From assembly GCA_002049455.2 (NCBI GenBank), contig KV918778.1, positions 372,001-436,000 on the forward strand: a stretch of 64,000 nt of DNA. The letters are read 5' to 3'. Of the stretch, positions 51,747-63,257 are shown one piece after another. Below the pieces are notes generated by a model, which ran no database searches, was not told the DNA's origin, and saw only the letters and a program-made list of their open reading frames with translations. Positions within the stretch are counted from its first letter, which is position 1; every line of letters starts with the position of its first letter. The stretch is from Porphyra umbilicalis. Taxonomy: Eukaryota > Rhodophyta > Bangiophyceae > Bangiales > Bangiaceae. A program made the position numbers and the translations under genes.

Positions 51747-53786
51747 TCATACGGTCTTGTGTTCCAGCTCTGGTGAATGGTCCGTGTCAAAGTCCGCATG
51801 GACAAACGCACGCTCCACCTGGTCGACGTGCGCCTCAATGGCCACTTGCAGCGACTCGGCAATGTCGTGCGCAATGCGCAGCGGCATGTCCCCAGGGAGT
51901 ACAATGTCACACTCCACGAACACTCCAGCGCCGACGTGGTACGCCCGCACGGTGTCGACCTTGAGCACCCACGGGTGGTGTTTGAGGCACAAAAAGGTCA
52001 CGAGGGAGCACATGCGGCTGTCGGCGGTGCGGCCGAGCAGCTGGTCAACGTGCTCGACGGTCGCACACACCCAGTTGCGGATGATGAGGGCAGAAATGGC
52101 AATGCCGCCCAGCGGGTCGAACCACCACACCCACGCTTGCGCCGCAAAGACTGTCAACAGGGACATGCTGTTGGCAATGACATCGTTCCAGTGGTCGGTG
52201 GCCAGCGCCGACACGGCCACATCATCAATGCCGCTGCAAACGGAGTAGAGGGCGCCCTTGACGCCGAGTGCCGAGAGCAACACCGCGGCGGTGACGGGCG
52301 TTAGCCCTGCAAGTGGGGTCTCGCTCGACCCGTGCGCGAGCGCCGCGATGGATTCCTCCAACACCAACAACGTCGCGGCCGTCATCAAGCACGCCATCAA
52401 CACCACCCCCAGCGGCTCCATCCGCGCACGGCCAACCGGGTATGAGTACTTGTTGCGCACGGAGCGCAACCGCCAGGTGTAGAGTACGACCAGGCCCGAC
52501 ACAAAGTCAAGTGCCGCGTCCGTCGTGGACGCCATGAGCGACAGCGAGCCCGACCGCAAAAACGCATACACCTGGGCGGCCAGCAGGAAGACGTTGGCCG
52601 CGTTGGACGCGTACACCGCTCGCTGCACGCGAGTGGCCTCGTCCGCTTCAGCGGCTTTGGCCGCCAGTGATGCGCGGCCCGCTTCCACGTCTGAGTCTTC
52701 GAGCACCAGACCGCCGCCGTCCACGCTGCCGCCGCCCTCCTCCCCGTCGGCCGCCGCCCGGTCTGCTGCGTCTAGTTGGGCGAGGAACACCACGTCGGCG
52801 GGCGGGAGGGCCGCCCGACTCTTGGAAGCGGCCTCTCGAAATGCACCCAGCAACTCGTTCTGCGTCGCGTAGTAGGCGTGAAGGCCCGGCCGGTCCTCCA
52901 GCTCGGCGAGCCGGGCTGGGGGCATCCACCCCCGCCACAGCCGCCGTAGGGAGATGGAGGCGGTGGAAGAGCGCTTGCACAGGGTGTCGGGAGAAGGGGG
53001 GGGAGCCCCCTCGCCACCCGCCGTGACGTCACCACCGGGCAAAAACTGGTGCAGCAGCGGGGGCGGAGGGAACGGCAAAGGCACCAAGGACGGCGGGCTG
53101 TCGCCCGGCCCGCTGTCGCTGCTGGCTGCCCGCACCGTTGCGTGGGCGGCGGCGGCCTCCCAGCGCCCGTCCAGGTCCGGTTTGCCACTCTTAATGCGGG
53201 CGAGCACGTGCGTGACTTCCCGCGGCGGCCGTGGCCGCCGCCGCCGTCGCCGCAACCCAACAGTACTGTCGGGCAACGCCGTGTCCGTCCAGTGCGTGTT
53301 GGAAGCCATCGACGCGACGATGTCGGGACCCCACGGCTGCTCCAATTTTCTCCCGCCAGCCCCCGTCGATCCCCCCGAGGTGGTCCGGACCAAAGCGCTG
53401 GCGCCAACGTGCCCCGGCGGTGCCTCGTCGTCCGAGCTGCTCTCATCCGACGCCCAACACAGGTTCCACTCGGTCGACGGTAGCGCATGAATGTGGTAGG
53501 GGTGCGGACACACGGCGGCCGACCGTACCGGCAGGCCATCGGTAGAGGTGGCCACAAGATTGGCCTCCCCACCGCCGCCGCCAACGCCAGCGCCCTCGAC
53601 ATCACCCCCCCCGACCTCCACACCGGCGGTGCCGCAGCTGCTGCCGTCCACACCCCCCCGCCCCGCTGCATAACCACGGGCAGCGGCGCGCATGCGGACC
53701 ACATCACCGCTGCTGTAGCTGCGACCGAGGGGTGAGGGCGTAATCAAGGACGTCCGCTCTGTCGCCAGCTCCTCCTTGGCACACAT
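51747..53786 (-). CDS. Mn-type cation diffusion facilitator (MTP8-11-like metal/proton antiporter)
   Basis: The frame is open further upstream, but ATG 53786 (MCAKEELATERTSL) is the best start, giving 679 aa with no introns. The first ~370 residues are a low-complexity acidic/glycine-rich cytosolic part. Six membrane spans follow. The metal-site motifs are DxxxD in TM2 (Asp423 and Asp427 in TTDAALD) and DxxxD in TM5 (Asp531 and Asp535 in TDHWND), the signature of the manganese branch of the CDF family; Zn-type members have HxxxD. YPVGRARMEPLG, FDPLGGIAISALIIRNW and the C-terminal VDTVRAYHVGAGVFVECDIVLPGDMPLRIAHDIAESLQ ferredoxin-like domain closely follow plant MTP11-class proteins. It likely exports Mn2+ from the cytosol into an endomembrane compartment. 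The N-terminal extension is longer than usual. A pogo MITE lies about 390 bp upstream of the start. Confidence 0.88.
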   Translation of the reverse strand: MCAKEELATERTSLITPSPLGRSYSSGDVVRMRAAARGYAAGRGGVDGSSCGTAGVEVGGGDVEGAGVGGGGGEANLVATSTDGLPVRSAAVCPHPYHIHALPSTEWNLCWASDESSSDDEAPPGHVGASALVRTTSGGSTGAGGRKLEQPWGPDIVASMASNTHWTDTALPDSTVGLRRRRRRPRPPREVTHVLARIKSGKPDLDGRWEAAAAHATVRAASSDSGPGDSPPSLVPLPFPPPPLLHQFLPGGDVTAGGEGAPPPSPDTLCKRSSTASISLRRLWRGWMPPARLAELEDRPGLHAYYATQNELLGAFREAASKSRAALPPADVVFLAQLDAADRAAADGEEGGGSVDGGGLVLEDSDVEAGRASLAAKAAEADEATRVQRAVYASNAANVFLLAAQVYAFLRSGSLSLMASTTDAALDFVSGLVVLYTWRLRSVRNKYSYPVGRARMEPLGVVLMACLMTAATLLVLEESIAALAHGSSETPLAGLTPVTAAVLLSALGVKGALYSVCSGIDDVAVSALATDHWNDVIANSMSLLTVFAAQAWVWWFDPLGGIAISALIIRNWVCATVEHVDQLLGRTADSRMCSLVTFLCLKHHPWVLKVDTVRAYHVGAGVFVECDIVLPGDMPLRIAHDIAESLQVAIEAHVDQVERAFVHADFDTDHSPELEHKTV

Positions 53787-54171
53787 GGTAGACCAGAGCA
53801 GCCGACCGCTGGAGGGGCAGGCGGCCGCAGCGGCGAGGGCGATGAGAATGGCCGGGAAGCAGGGGCGTGGCAATGGCCAGCCACCGGCGGATCCACCCGC
53901 GGCCGCCGACGTGCGGCGCCTCGGCAAGCCGTGCCAAACAAGCCACACCTGTCCGAAACAAAGAGCGCCCACTCGACGCGGGGGGCAGCAACCACCGCCA
54001 GAGGACGACGCGCTGCCCGCGCGCGAGGGCAACCACGAGCACGCGCCGGTGCCGAGGCGGCTGCGGCGCGGCACGCACGGGGCGCGGGAGGGCATGCCCT
54101 GGCGTTGCTGGCAACGCCGGCGAGATGCCGGCAGGCGTCGTGCCAGCGGCACGAAGCCGCGTGACACAGTA
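53787..54171 (-). promoter_or_regulatory. Upstream region of the Mn-type CDF gene
   Basis: The CDF frame stays open here, so an earlier start cannot be excluded (an in-frame Met lies at MPSRAPCVPRRS). Composition is GC-rich and no TATA box is clear. Confidence 0.3.
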
Positions 54172-54325
54172 CAGTCATTATTCGCTTATGTGCCATTCAC
54201 TTGGAGAGCATGCTCTACAAGTGAATGGCCCCTAGAGCCTCAGGACAGCGATCTCTCGCGATCTCGGACTGAAAGAGGGTGCTACTTTTGTGGCGCACCC
54301 CTGCCATGAAAACGCATAACGACTG
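54172..54325. mobile_element. pogo-like MITE with palindromic core
   Basis: The tips CAGTCATTATTCGCTTATG and, reversed, CAGTCGTTATGCGTTTTCATG agree at about 17 of the first 24 positions. TA flanks both sides (54170-54171, 54326-54327). The core at about 54190-54227 (CCATTCACTTGGAGAGCATG and its mirror) is a 36-bp palindrome with one mismatched pair. The tip resembles the pogo-like element at 33617-38359 over its first 12 bases. Confidence 0.8.
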
Positions 54326-55146
54326 TACTGTAGCAAGGCCACCAAAAGATGCACCTGCAAGGCCGCGGATGTCCGACAGCCACCCGCAGAGTGCACGCGG
54401 AGCGAGCAGGACTCCATGGGTTCCTGTGTGGGCCCACAGTGATGCAGGGACTGGGTGAGGGGGGGAGTGGAGGACAGGGTGGGGGAGTTTGTGCTCGGGG
54501 AGAGGTGCGACGCTGGGAGGTAGAAGTAGCATTGGGAGAGTGGGGTGGCGAGGTGGGAGGAACGTGGCAAGGTGCGAGGAACGTGGCGAGGTGCGAGGGA
54601 CGTGGCGAGGTGCGAGGGACGTGGCGAGGTGCGAGGGACGTGGCGAGGTGCGAGGGACGTGGTGAGGTGGGAGGGACGTGGCGAGGTGCGAGGTGTGAGA
54701 GTTGGGATGGGCTGACGACCGCGTGTCCGCCGTCAGGCGGACGCGCGGCCGGGCGCGAGGACTGGTGCGAGGACTGGTGCGAGGACTGGTGCGAGGACTG
54801 GTGCGAGGACTGGTGCGAGGACTGGTGCGAGGACTGGTGCGAGGACTGGTGCGAGGACTGGTGCGAGGACTGGCGCGAGGACCCCGCGGTGGTGCTGTCC
54901 GGATTGTGCGGGTGCGGGCGCCAGACGGCGGGGCGCGCCCGGGATGGGTCACCACGCTTGGCTTATGAGGAGACGGGCTTGGCTGGGATTAGCCCGGCCA
55001 AGCCCAGCATCAAGACAACGATCTTTTCTCATACGAGGGACGTGGCGAGGTTTGAGGGACATGGCGAGGGGGAGCGGCATTGACGATGAAAATGACACGC
55101 TTTCAAGCGCATGGCAGTCATGTGTACAGTGCATACAGCCGTTCTC
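54326..55146 (+). repeat. Two adjacent minisatellites (19-bp and 12-bp units)
   Basis: From about 54560 to 54690 the unit GAGGTGCGAGGGACGTGGC (19 bp) repeats six to seven times with small changes. From 54755 to about 54875 the unit GCGAGGACTGGT (12 bp) repeats about ten times. One more GAGGGACGTGGCGAGG-like copy lies near 55035. Frames across the area are open only because of the repeats, so no gene is called. Confidence 0.85.
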
Positions 55147-55256
55147 GCAAAAACCTCGCACGCCAACTGTTGCACCACTTTTACAAATCGGCCTCTGCGA
55201 CCCCGTGCAGGCCGATTTGTAAGAGTTGTGTGACAGTTGGCGTGCGAGGTTTTTGC
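55147..55256. repeat. Long hairpin: 48-bp arms, 14-nt loop
   Basis: The left arm 55147-55194 starts GCAAAAACCTCGCACGCCAA and ends AAATCGGCCT. The right arm 55209-55256 is its reverse complement with about four mismatches. Pairing resumes farther out with gaps (tgtacagt words on both sides). It could be a foldback MITE or a small-RNA precursor; nothing in the sequence decides between them. Confidence 0.8.
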
Positions 55257-57576
55257 TGTACTGTACATCTCTTCAAGGAGCACCGCCGTTTCCCATAAGT
55301 TCAACGCCGACCCGCCATCACAGCCAACGTGCCCGAGCGCCTCACACACTGCGGGTCGGTATTTCATCGCCGGGATAGTTCTAAATTTGCCGGCTTGTAA
55401 ATCTATAACGAGTAGACGCGAAAGAATGTTTTGAGATAGCAATGCAAAGCTCCTGTGAGATGGCCTCAGCACGATTCGGAGGATCATGTGCACAACAGTT
55501 CCGTGGATCAGCGAAAATCCTACATGTCAGATTGCCTGATTCTCGAGTGACCTCTGTGATTCGGCAGTTCATCACTACAGTTCTGGACTCGTTCAACGGA
55601 TCATCTTCGGGACTGACTCTGGGATCGTTCCAGAAGCAGTGTCATCCTGACCCACAGATCATCTCGGGGACTGTCATTCGAAAAAAATGTGAGGACTTGT
55701 TCAACTGATAGTCTGACTGCCTCTTCCGCAAACAAAATGTCTGCCTACATATTTCGTCAACAGTGTGAACACAAACCTGTGGAAATTCCAGGCACCTACG
55801 TGCAATACCCTGGCCTTCAGGGCGGTGGCGCGCTCGGCGACGCATAGATACCGGGAAGCCGGCCGGCTCCATGGCCGCGAGCACGCACGGGGGCACGTGC
55901 AGCCACGTTGCCGTGGCGGGGGGGGTGTGGGGCGGGGAAAGGGGTCCCGCCGCCGCCGCCGCGACGGCGGTGGCCCGCCGGCGTGGTGCAACGCCAACGG
56001 ACGGGGCCGTCACCCCACCGCGCAGCGCACCTGCGCGCGGCCGAGATGGCGCACGGGCGGGCGGATTGGATCGACCACCGCGCGACGGGGCGCCTCTAAC
56101 CGTGCCGCGAGATGGCGTTAGAAACCGCCGACGTGCCGCCGCAACAGAAGCCGGCGCGCAGGCACGATCACCTGCGGGTCATCGCGGCCTCGTCGAACCC
56201 CGGAAGTCGCTGCACGTGGTCGCCGCGCGCAACTCGGGGCGGTGGGGGGGGGCAGGGGGGCAGGCGCCGTCTGGGCCCTGTGACCCTTGTGGCCGGACAG
56301 TCCTTCTCAGCCGCGTAACTCTATTCGCTTTTAGCGTCATCGCGACCCTTCCAACGCTGACACGCCCTCAGATCCCTGAGGACATGAATGCAGACTGCCA
56401 CCTCTGAAACGGAGAGCAAGTCCCTTGATCTAAGTATATGTGTGCATCACTACACTTTGAGAGCACCCTGTCCTAAAGGCCAGGGAACACTCTCTTCGTT
56501 CAGACCAATGCCCAACTTGCAATCTGACATATCACTCATGCGCTTGAGAAACTGGTGCGAATGCTTCTGAACCGTACTGAACCGGGGGATTGCGAGTTCG
56601 GGACGTGCTGTGTTAGGACGATAGGGGACGAGATTGCCACTGAGCTGAGAACGAATTTACTGCGCGTGAAGGAGACCCAATCATTGATAAGTCGGGACTG
56701 GGTGCGTCCGGGACTTCACGGTATTCTCGATGTGCGAGCCGACGCATGTTTACCCAGTTCCCCTCCACGCCTAGTTAAGGTGGCTCTTTTGGATTTGAAA
56801 AGCAAGATGCCATTACAGAAGTTGCCTGAAAGCGCCGCGATTCTGGTGTGGCCTCCAGTGACTCTGGTCGACACTCTCGTGTCGGAGCGGCGATTTGGCA
56901 GCCCGTCTTGCTCGCCACCACGTCCGCCCGTCGCCGGATCATCCCGCACCGTGCTCTTGATCGCTGTGCCGCCATCCTGCGGCCTCTCCTTTCGCCCATT
57001 TTGTTTCCAAGCACCTTGGGGGCCGGCCCTGGACTTCAATATCTATATGGTAAAGGAGGATCTGCATACAACCATGATGTGCGGTCAGCAGGACCGGACA
57101 ACACCAGCTCTGCCGTCAACTAAGGCAGTCCAATTACTCTGGGTTCTTTTGTTGATAGTCTTGGGTGGACCGTATGTTTTTGGCATCATCGTGATCAGCG
57201 CTCTGAGTTGAACCCAATGGTATGAAGAGAACCCACCCGACCGCTATCGGCTCAGGCAGTAAACTGCATCTTCTTCGAACTGGGCTCGTCGGATGTCATC
57301 TCTTTCGCATGAGAGCCGAAGACAGATCAGAGACCGGCCTTCAGTGGGAGTCGACTCAAGGGCATCTCGCCTGTTCAGTAGGTGTCATGCGCTGATTGGC
57401 CCACATCCACTTCCGCAGGAACAACTGAGGACGTGGAAGCAGTAAGTGCGTTTTTTTCCAACCCCACTGCCGGCCACCGCAACCGCCAATAGAAAGCCGA
57501 AATTGTTGGACCAATCCAATCAGGTGGCTTCCTGGGCCCTGAAATCCAAAAGAGCCGCTGGAGGCGGTCTTAACTA
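55257..57576. other. Long stretch without a recognised gene
   Basis: A GC-rich patch lies at 55900-56120, where many frames are open. A 218-codon plus frame ends at 57211 with a hydrophobic C terminus (LLWVLLLIVLGGPYVFGIIVISAL), but it has no other sign of being real. No RNA gene or repeat was recognised. Confidence 0.35.
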
Positions 57577-58286
57577 GTGTCTATTCTACCGCAGAATCGC
57601 ATCAAATGATGCGGTGCTGCGCATCAAAAGATGCGGTGTCGGAATCGCGGTTTCCGGGGCATCTGAGTGGGAAATCGGCCCTTTTGGCACCTATAAACCC
57701 ACGTTGTTGCTGTCTCGTCGGCAGTATGGAGCTGGGTGGTCGCCTTGTCAGCCCAGCGTAAAGAAGACCCGTTGAGGATGACCCTCATATGAAAAAAAGG
57801 ATGAAAGCCCACTCAGAGGGCATCTGCCGGCGGGGCCGAGCATCGCCCTCCCCCCCCCCCCCTCCAGAACCCCCAAATACGTCGATTTGGACTTGCAACA
57901 GCCACTGTGGGGGCCCCGCGTACTCGTCTTGTTCGACGTGCGGAGGCTGTCCGAACATGTTGTTTCTGCCTAGGGACACCTCTGTGTCTCATAGAAAGGG
58001 TACGTGGAGTCTCCTGCAGCATGAAGAGCTCTGCTTCGTATGGGGCGGGGGGCGGGGGGGACATGGCAGGATGGTCTGCTGGGTGCTTCTGCGGCATCGC
58101 CTGTATGGGAAGGAAGAAATATATTCTGGGCGGCCTCCTTCTACCCCGAGGATAAAAAGCCTACGCAGGACCCGTTCCTGCCGTCAGAATGAGCAACGGA
58201 GGAGCCATTCTCTCGTAGCAGAAGACAGAAAAACCGCATCAATTGATGCGAATCGCATCAAATGATGCGGTCGGTAGAATAGACAC
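57577..58286. mobile_element. TA-flanked palindrome-rich element (GTGTCTATTC family), copy 2
   Basis: The tips GTGTCTATTCTACCG and its reverse complement are flanked by TA at 57575-57576 and 58287-58288. Subterminal hairpins or palindromes are CGCATCA-AA-TGATGCG (57598-57613), a variant at about 57620, the perfect CGCATCAATTGATGCG (58235-58250) and another at 58254-58269. The interior has a TATA-like word (cctataaacc near 57690) but no recognisable protein. It shares tip and layout with 50317-50568. Confidence 0.88.
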
Positions 58287-59272
58287 TAGGCGTGCATCCC
58301 CTCTGCGCCGGGAAACAGCGTGTCGGTCGCACGACTACCAAGTCACATTGAGGTTCCCACTGCACACGTTTTGTGGCCCAGGAGCGACGCCCCATGGGCA
58401 GGTCTTGCTCTCTGATCGGTTTCGGCAGACCCTCCTCACGACGTCACTCGAAGTAGTATAGGCTATCATCTATGATCGAGTCCTTGAGGCAGGAATCTAG
58501 ATCAATCTTGCGCACTCGTTCACTCAATCTATGACGACGGTCCCCAGGATGATTGTACTCCGACGCCAGGATAGTCCGGAGCACGATCCTCAGGATGATC
58601 TTACTCCCACTTCAGGACAGTTCTCAGCACGATACGCAGAACGATCAGAACCAGCGAATCGGAATGATCCTTCATGAGCATGGGGCAGCAACTTCGCCGG
58701 ACAATTGCCAAATCTGCAGGTGCTGGTGTGAGGATAATTCCCACTGAATATCGGTGCAGATGGTCTTCGAGCACTTCTGAACTCCACTGCGGGCTCTGTC
58801 TCCGAGATCAACAAAAAGTGGGCATAATTTGATCGCATGATCAATGTGCGACTGTTCTGCGAACCGTCGGTGGGCGTGTTCGAATCTCGCAGTTCTCAGT
58901 TTTAAGGAATCGGGGACAAAACGCTGTGCAGTCGCTGCGACCGCTGCGACGGGTGCAAGGGGGGACCACGGAGCGCCACCCGCGTCAGCCACCACGTCCG
59001 CGCGCCGCCGCCCGACGACGGGCCCCCGCCGTCTGCCCGCCGCCGCGCCACGCCGACGCGGCGCCCGCCACGGCGGTCCCTGCCCACCCCCCCCCCCCCC
59101 CCCCACCATCCATCCTTCCCTTCAACACCACGCCTCCCCCCCCCCCCCCCCCAAATCCAATGGAACCCACCACCACCCCCCCCGCCACGTACGCAAAGCC
59201 AAACCCGTTCACGCGCGCGTCACCCGCGGCCAACCAACCCCGCCGCTGTGGCGGCGCCAGACGGCGCCGTGT
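58287..59272. other. No gene recognised; diverged 46-bp duplication
   Basis: Two diverged copies of a 46-bp unit (CAGGATGAT..TACTCC ... AGCACGAT) lie at about 58544-58635. C runs occur at 59086-59102 and 59137-59151. No domain is recognised. Confidence 0.4.
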
Positions 59273-59370
59273 GGCTCTGTGGCTCTGTGTGGCTCTGTGT
59301 GGCTCTGTGTGGCTCTGTGTGGCGCTGTGTGGCGCTGTGTGGCGCTGTGTGGCTCTGTGTGGCGCCGTGT
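59273..59370 (+). repeat. 10-bp minisatellite (GGCTCTGTGT), about ten copies
   Basis: Units alternate between GGCTCTGTGT and GGCGCTGTGT. Confidence 0.9.
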
Positions 59371-59812
59371 GCGTCGGACGCCTCCGCGGCGACGCTATGC
59401 GTCGCCAGAAGGTGTTTAGCCATGATGCTTCTAATTTAGCATGTGGTGCGACGATCTCCGAGCGTAATAGTTTTTCTCAGATCTTGAAGGATCGGTGACA
59501 GACATCTCACTTCATCCAGGCCAAATACGAGAACTGGCTGTAGAGATCCCGATTTCAAGCGCTGTGGTGGGCACGCCACGGCTGCAGCTGCACAGCGCTG
59601 TCCGTGCTGCGGGGTGCGCGCGCTGGGCGGCCGCGTGGCCAATGAGGGGCCCTCCTCGCGCCCCTGTCGCAAGATCCCGGTGACAGAGATTCAGCCAGAT
59701 AACTTCGTCGTCAGTCGGGGATTTGGGGCCGATCCGTAGGGGCAGCTCAGTCAAATCCCTTGCACGCGCGAGGCGGCGCTGCGCGGGGCGGGCGCGTGCG
59801 CGCGGGCGTCAG
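59371..59812. other. No gene recognised; downstream of the CLC gene
   Basis: Short frames only, up to the CLC stop near 59813. Confidence 0.35.
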
Positions 59813-62548
59813 TCACCCGTGCACGCCGTCCTCCTCCATCCCCCCCACGTGGTCGCCCGCCGTGGAGAGCGCGTAAAAGACGTCGATGAAGCGCGCCTTG
59901 GACAGCAGCCCGACGTACACCCCCGCGTCAGTGATGAAAATCTGGGAGCAGGAGAGCACCGTGAAAAAGTAGACGAGCTTCCAAAAGGGCGTCTGCGCGC
60001 CCGTCGCAAACGGCGTTGGGTTGACGTCCGCCGCGCCAACGGCCGCGTCATAGGCGGCGAGGAGGGGGAGCGGCGTCGCGCCGACGGCGGCGGCGATCGA
60101 CGCAGCGTCGGCGGCGGCGGCCGCCGGCCACACACCGGCCGTAGCGCCGCCGGTGGCGCCATAGCCCAATGCGGGGGCACCGTCGCCGCCGCCACCGCGG
60201 GCGCCCCCGACGCCGCCGTCGCCGTCGCCGCTGCCGCCGCCGCCGCCGCCATCGTCGCCGCCGCCGCCGCCGTCGTCGTCGCCGTCGCCGTCGCGGTCAC
60301 CACTGCGGCCACCCCCACCACCGTCTGCCACCGCGGCGCCGTCCACCTCCATGGCCATCGCAATAACCGCGTCGACCTCCCGCTGCAGGCGGTGGCGGCT
60401 GACGGCGCCGAGGAGCACCCCCCCCCCGGCCCCTCCACGAGCGCCGCGGTCGTCCACCCGCGGGTGCGGAGGTGGCTCGCCACGTCCGCCACGGAAATGC
60501 CCGGCCACACGATGCGGGCGAGGGAGGCGGGGGGTTCCCCCCCCCCCCCCCCCCTCCCCCCCCCGCGCCGGCGAGCAAGTCGGCGGCGGTCCACAAGCTG
60601 GCGGGCCCCCGCCACGCGGCGGCCTCTCCCCGCGTGCGCTCCCGCAGGCCAAAGACGTAGGGGAGGCGGCGGCGGCGGAGGATGTCACTAAACAGGTCGT
60701 GCGTCAGCGCCTGGGAGGTGGCGTACGCGGCCACCCCCGACACGGTGAGGCTGAGGATGCTCACCCCCCCGCCCGTCAGTTCGACCATGACCATCCCGAC
60801 GCTGACCGTCTGGAGGACGCCCGTCGTCAGCCCCGCCGCCCCGAGCACCGCGTACGTGCGGGCGTCGAGCCACGGGAGGCGGCCGGGGAAGGTGGCGAGG
60901 AGCGCCTCGGCGGCCCCCCGCCCGAGCGCCGCCCCCGTTTGAAAGATGGGCATAAAGGCGCCCGCGGGGAGGGGCATGCACAGGGAGGCGACGGTGAGCA
61001 CCCACTTGACGGCGGCGAGCACCGCCAGCGTCACCGTGGCCGTGTAGGGCGACGCGCGGCCGTCCGGCTCGGGGCGCGGCAGCGCCCACGGCGGCAGCGC
61101 AATGTACGGATGGCGCCCGCGGGCGGTCGAGTTGAAGAGCGTCAGCAGCCCGACGCGCTGCGCGGGCTCCCACATAACCCCGCCGAGCGCCCACGAGGCG
61201 AGCGTGTGGGCGGCCACAAAGGACGCGACGAGGGCCACGTTGCGCCCCGCGTCGGCGGGGCCGACGACCGCCCGCAGCGCGCGGCTGAGCCACCCGACGG
61301 CGCCGACGAGGGCGGCGCCGACGAGCCCGCACGCGACGCCGAGGGCGGCCTGCAGCGCCACATTGGCGAGCAGCGCCCCCGTCGGCGCCAGCGGCGGGTC
61401 GAGCGCAAAGTAGACGACGCCCGACAGGTCGACCGCCCACAGCGTCACCGTGTAGCCGGCGACGACCGTGTAGAGCAGCAGCGGCAGCCAGTGCACGGGA
61501 AAGGTCGCCGACGCGAGCTCAATCGTCAGGAGCGTCGCGCCAATGGGCGTGCCAAAGGTCGCCCCAATCCCCGCCGCCGCCGCCGCCGCCGCCGCCATCA
61601 TTTGCGCGCGCGCGCTGCCCGCGAGGCGGGGGAAGCAGGGGAGGCGCGCGACGAGCGCCGACACGATCACCGCCATGGACGCGTACGGCCCCATGACGCC
61701 ATAGGAGAGGCCCGACGCGAGCGCCAGCGGCAGCCCAACGGCCTTGGCAACCAACACCCGCGCGGAGAGGGCGCCCGGCAGGTAGGCGCCCGACAAGAGG
61801 CACTTGACTTCGGGGATGCCACTCCCCGCCGCGTAGCGCGCGCCGAGGGCGCGCGTCACCCCGAGCGCCGCAACCGCCGCCGCGACGCGGAGGGCGGTCG
61901 TGACGGCGAGGGCGGCGGCCCAGCCGCCGCGGGCGCCCGCGGCGGCGGTCGCCGCGTCACGCGCCGCCGCCAGCGCCGCCGCGCCGACCGTCGACGCGTG
62001 GCAGAGGGGGAAGGCGAGCACCCCAATGAGGCCGAGGTAGAGGAAGCACCCGGGGGGGACGACCGACGCGTCGCCAATCGGGCGGCGCCACGGCCACCGG
62101 GCGCCCCCGTTTTTGGCGCGGTCGCCCAGGGGGAGCCGCCGGGAGGGGGGGGGGGGGGGGGCCCCGCCGCGGGGCCCCCGCGCCGGCCGCCGCTGCTGCC
62201 GCCGCCGCCGCGGGCGTCGGCGGGGGGGGGGGGGGGGGGGGGGGGGGCGGGGGGGGCGGTGGGTGACCTTGCCGGCACTGGCGCCGCCGGCGCCGGTGGC
62301 GGCGCTACCGCCGCCGCCAGATGGACTGGCGCCCGACGGGCCGCCGCCGGCCGTGCTGCCGCCCGCACCCGCGCCACGGCCGCCACCACCGCCGCCCCCC
62401 CCCCCCCCCCCCGACGGCGGCGACGGCCCCCCCCCCCACCCACCCCGCCCCAACCCCATCGACGGCCGCCGCCACCGCCGCCGGCGCGGCACCGCCGGCG
62501 CCAGCCCCCCCCGTCTACCGACGCGGCCGGCGGGCCGGCGGCGCCCCG

Positions 62549-62579
<31 letters not shown>

Positions 62580-63214
62580 CCATCCCCCCCACCCCAACCG
62601 GCGCGACCGACCGGCGCCTCCCCCTCCCCCCCCCCCCTCCCCCTCTGACACCACAAACCCGTCCGCGTCAGTGCGGCGCGGCGGGACCCCTCCCCCGCCG
62701 CCCCCCCCCCCCCCCCGGCGGGCGCTGCCACCCCCGACCCCCCCCCCCCCCCCCCCCCCCCCCCCGCCGCGCTCGCCGACGACAAGGCGGCATACAGCGC
62801 CGCGCGCGCGGCGGCGGCGGCGGGCCCCGGCGACGGCGCCGCCGCCGCCGCCACACCCGCCGCCGGCGAGGCGGCCGTCTCGGCGCGGCACCAGCGGGCG
62901 GCCATGGCGTCTGGCTCGGCCGACCGCACGAGCGCGTTGGACGCGGCGTACCGGCCGACGGGCGGCGCGCCGTCGCAGGGGGGGGGGGGGGGGAGGTGCG
63001 GGCGCCCCGCCGCCCGCCGCGGCGGTCGGTGCGGGGGGGGGGGCGCCCCGCCGTCACGGGGGCCCCCGCGGGTCGGGTGGCCGCCAGCGCCGCCTGCGCA
63101 TCGTCCGACGCGCCGTCGGCGGCGGCGGCGGCGGCGCCGTCGACGGTCCAGGGGCGCGTCGCCGACAGCAGCGGCTGCGCTTCCCCGCCGCCGTCGTCGG
63201 GTCGGCCGCCGCCC

Positions 63215-63257
<43 letters not shown>

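Noticed and set aside
54349-55083. 244-codon frame upstream of the hairpin
   Set aside because: Almost all of it is the 19-bp and 12-bp minisatellites; both strands read open for the same reason.
56555-57211. 218-codon plus frame with a hydrophobic end
   Set aside because: Nothing besides the hydrophobic tail suggests a gene, and the start lies in unremarkable sequence.
60351-62648. 765-codon plus-strand frame across the CLC gene
   Set aside because: It is the antisense shadow of the CLC membrane domain, caused by GC-rich codons.
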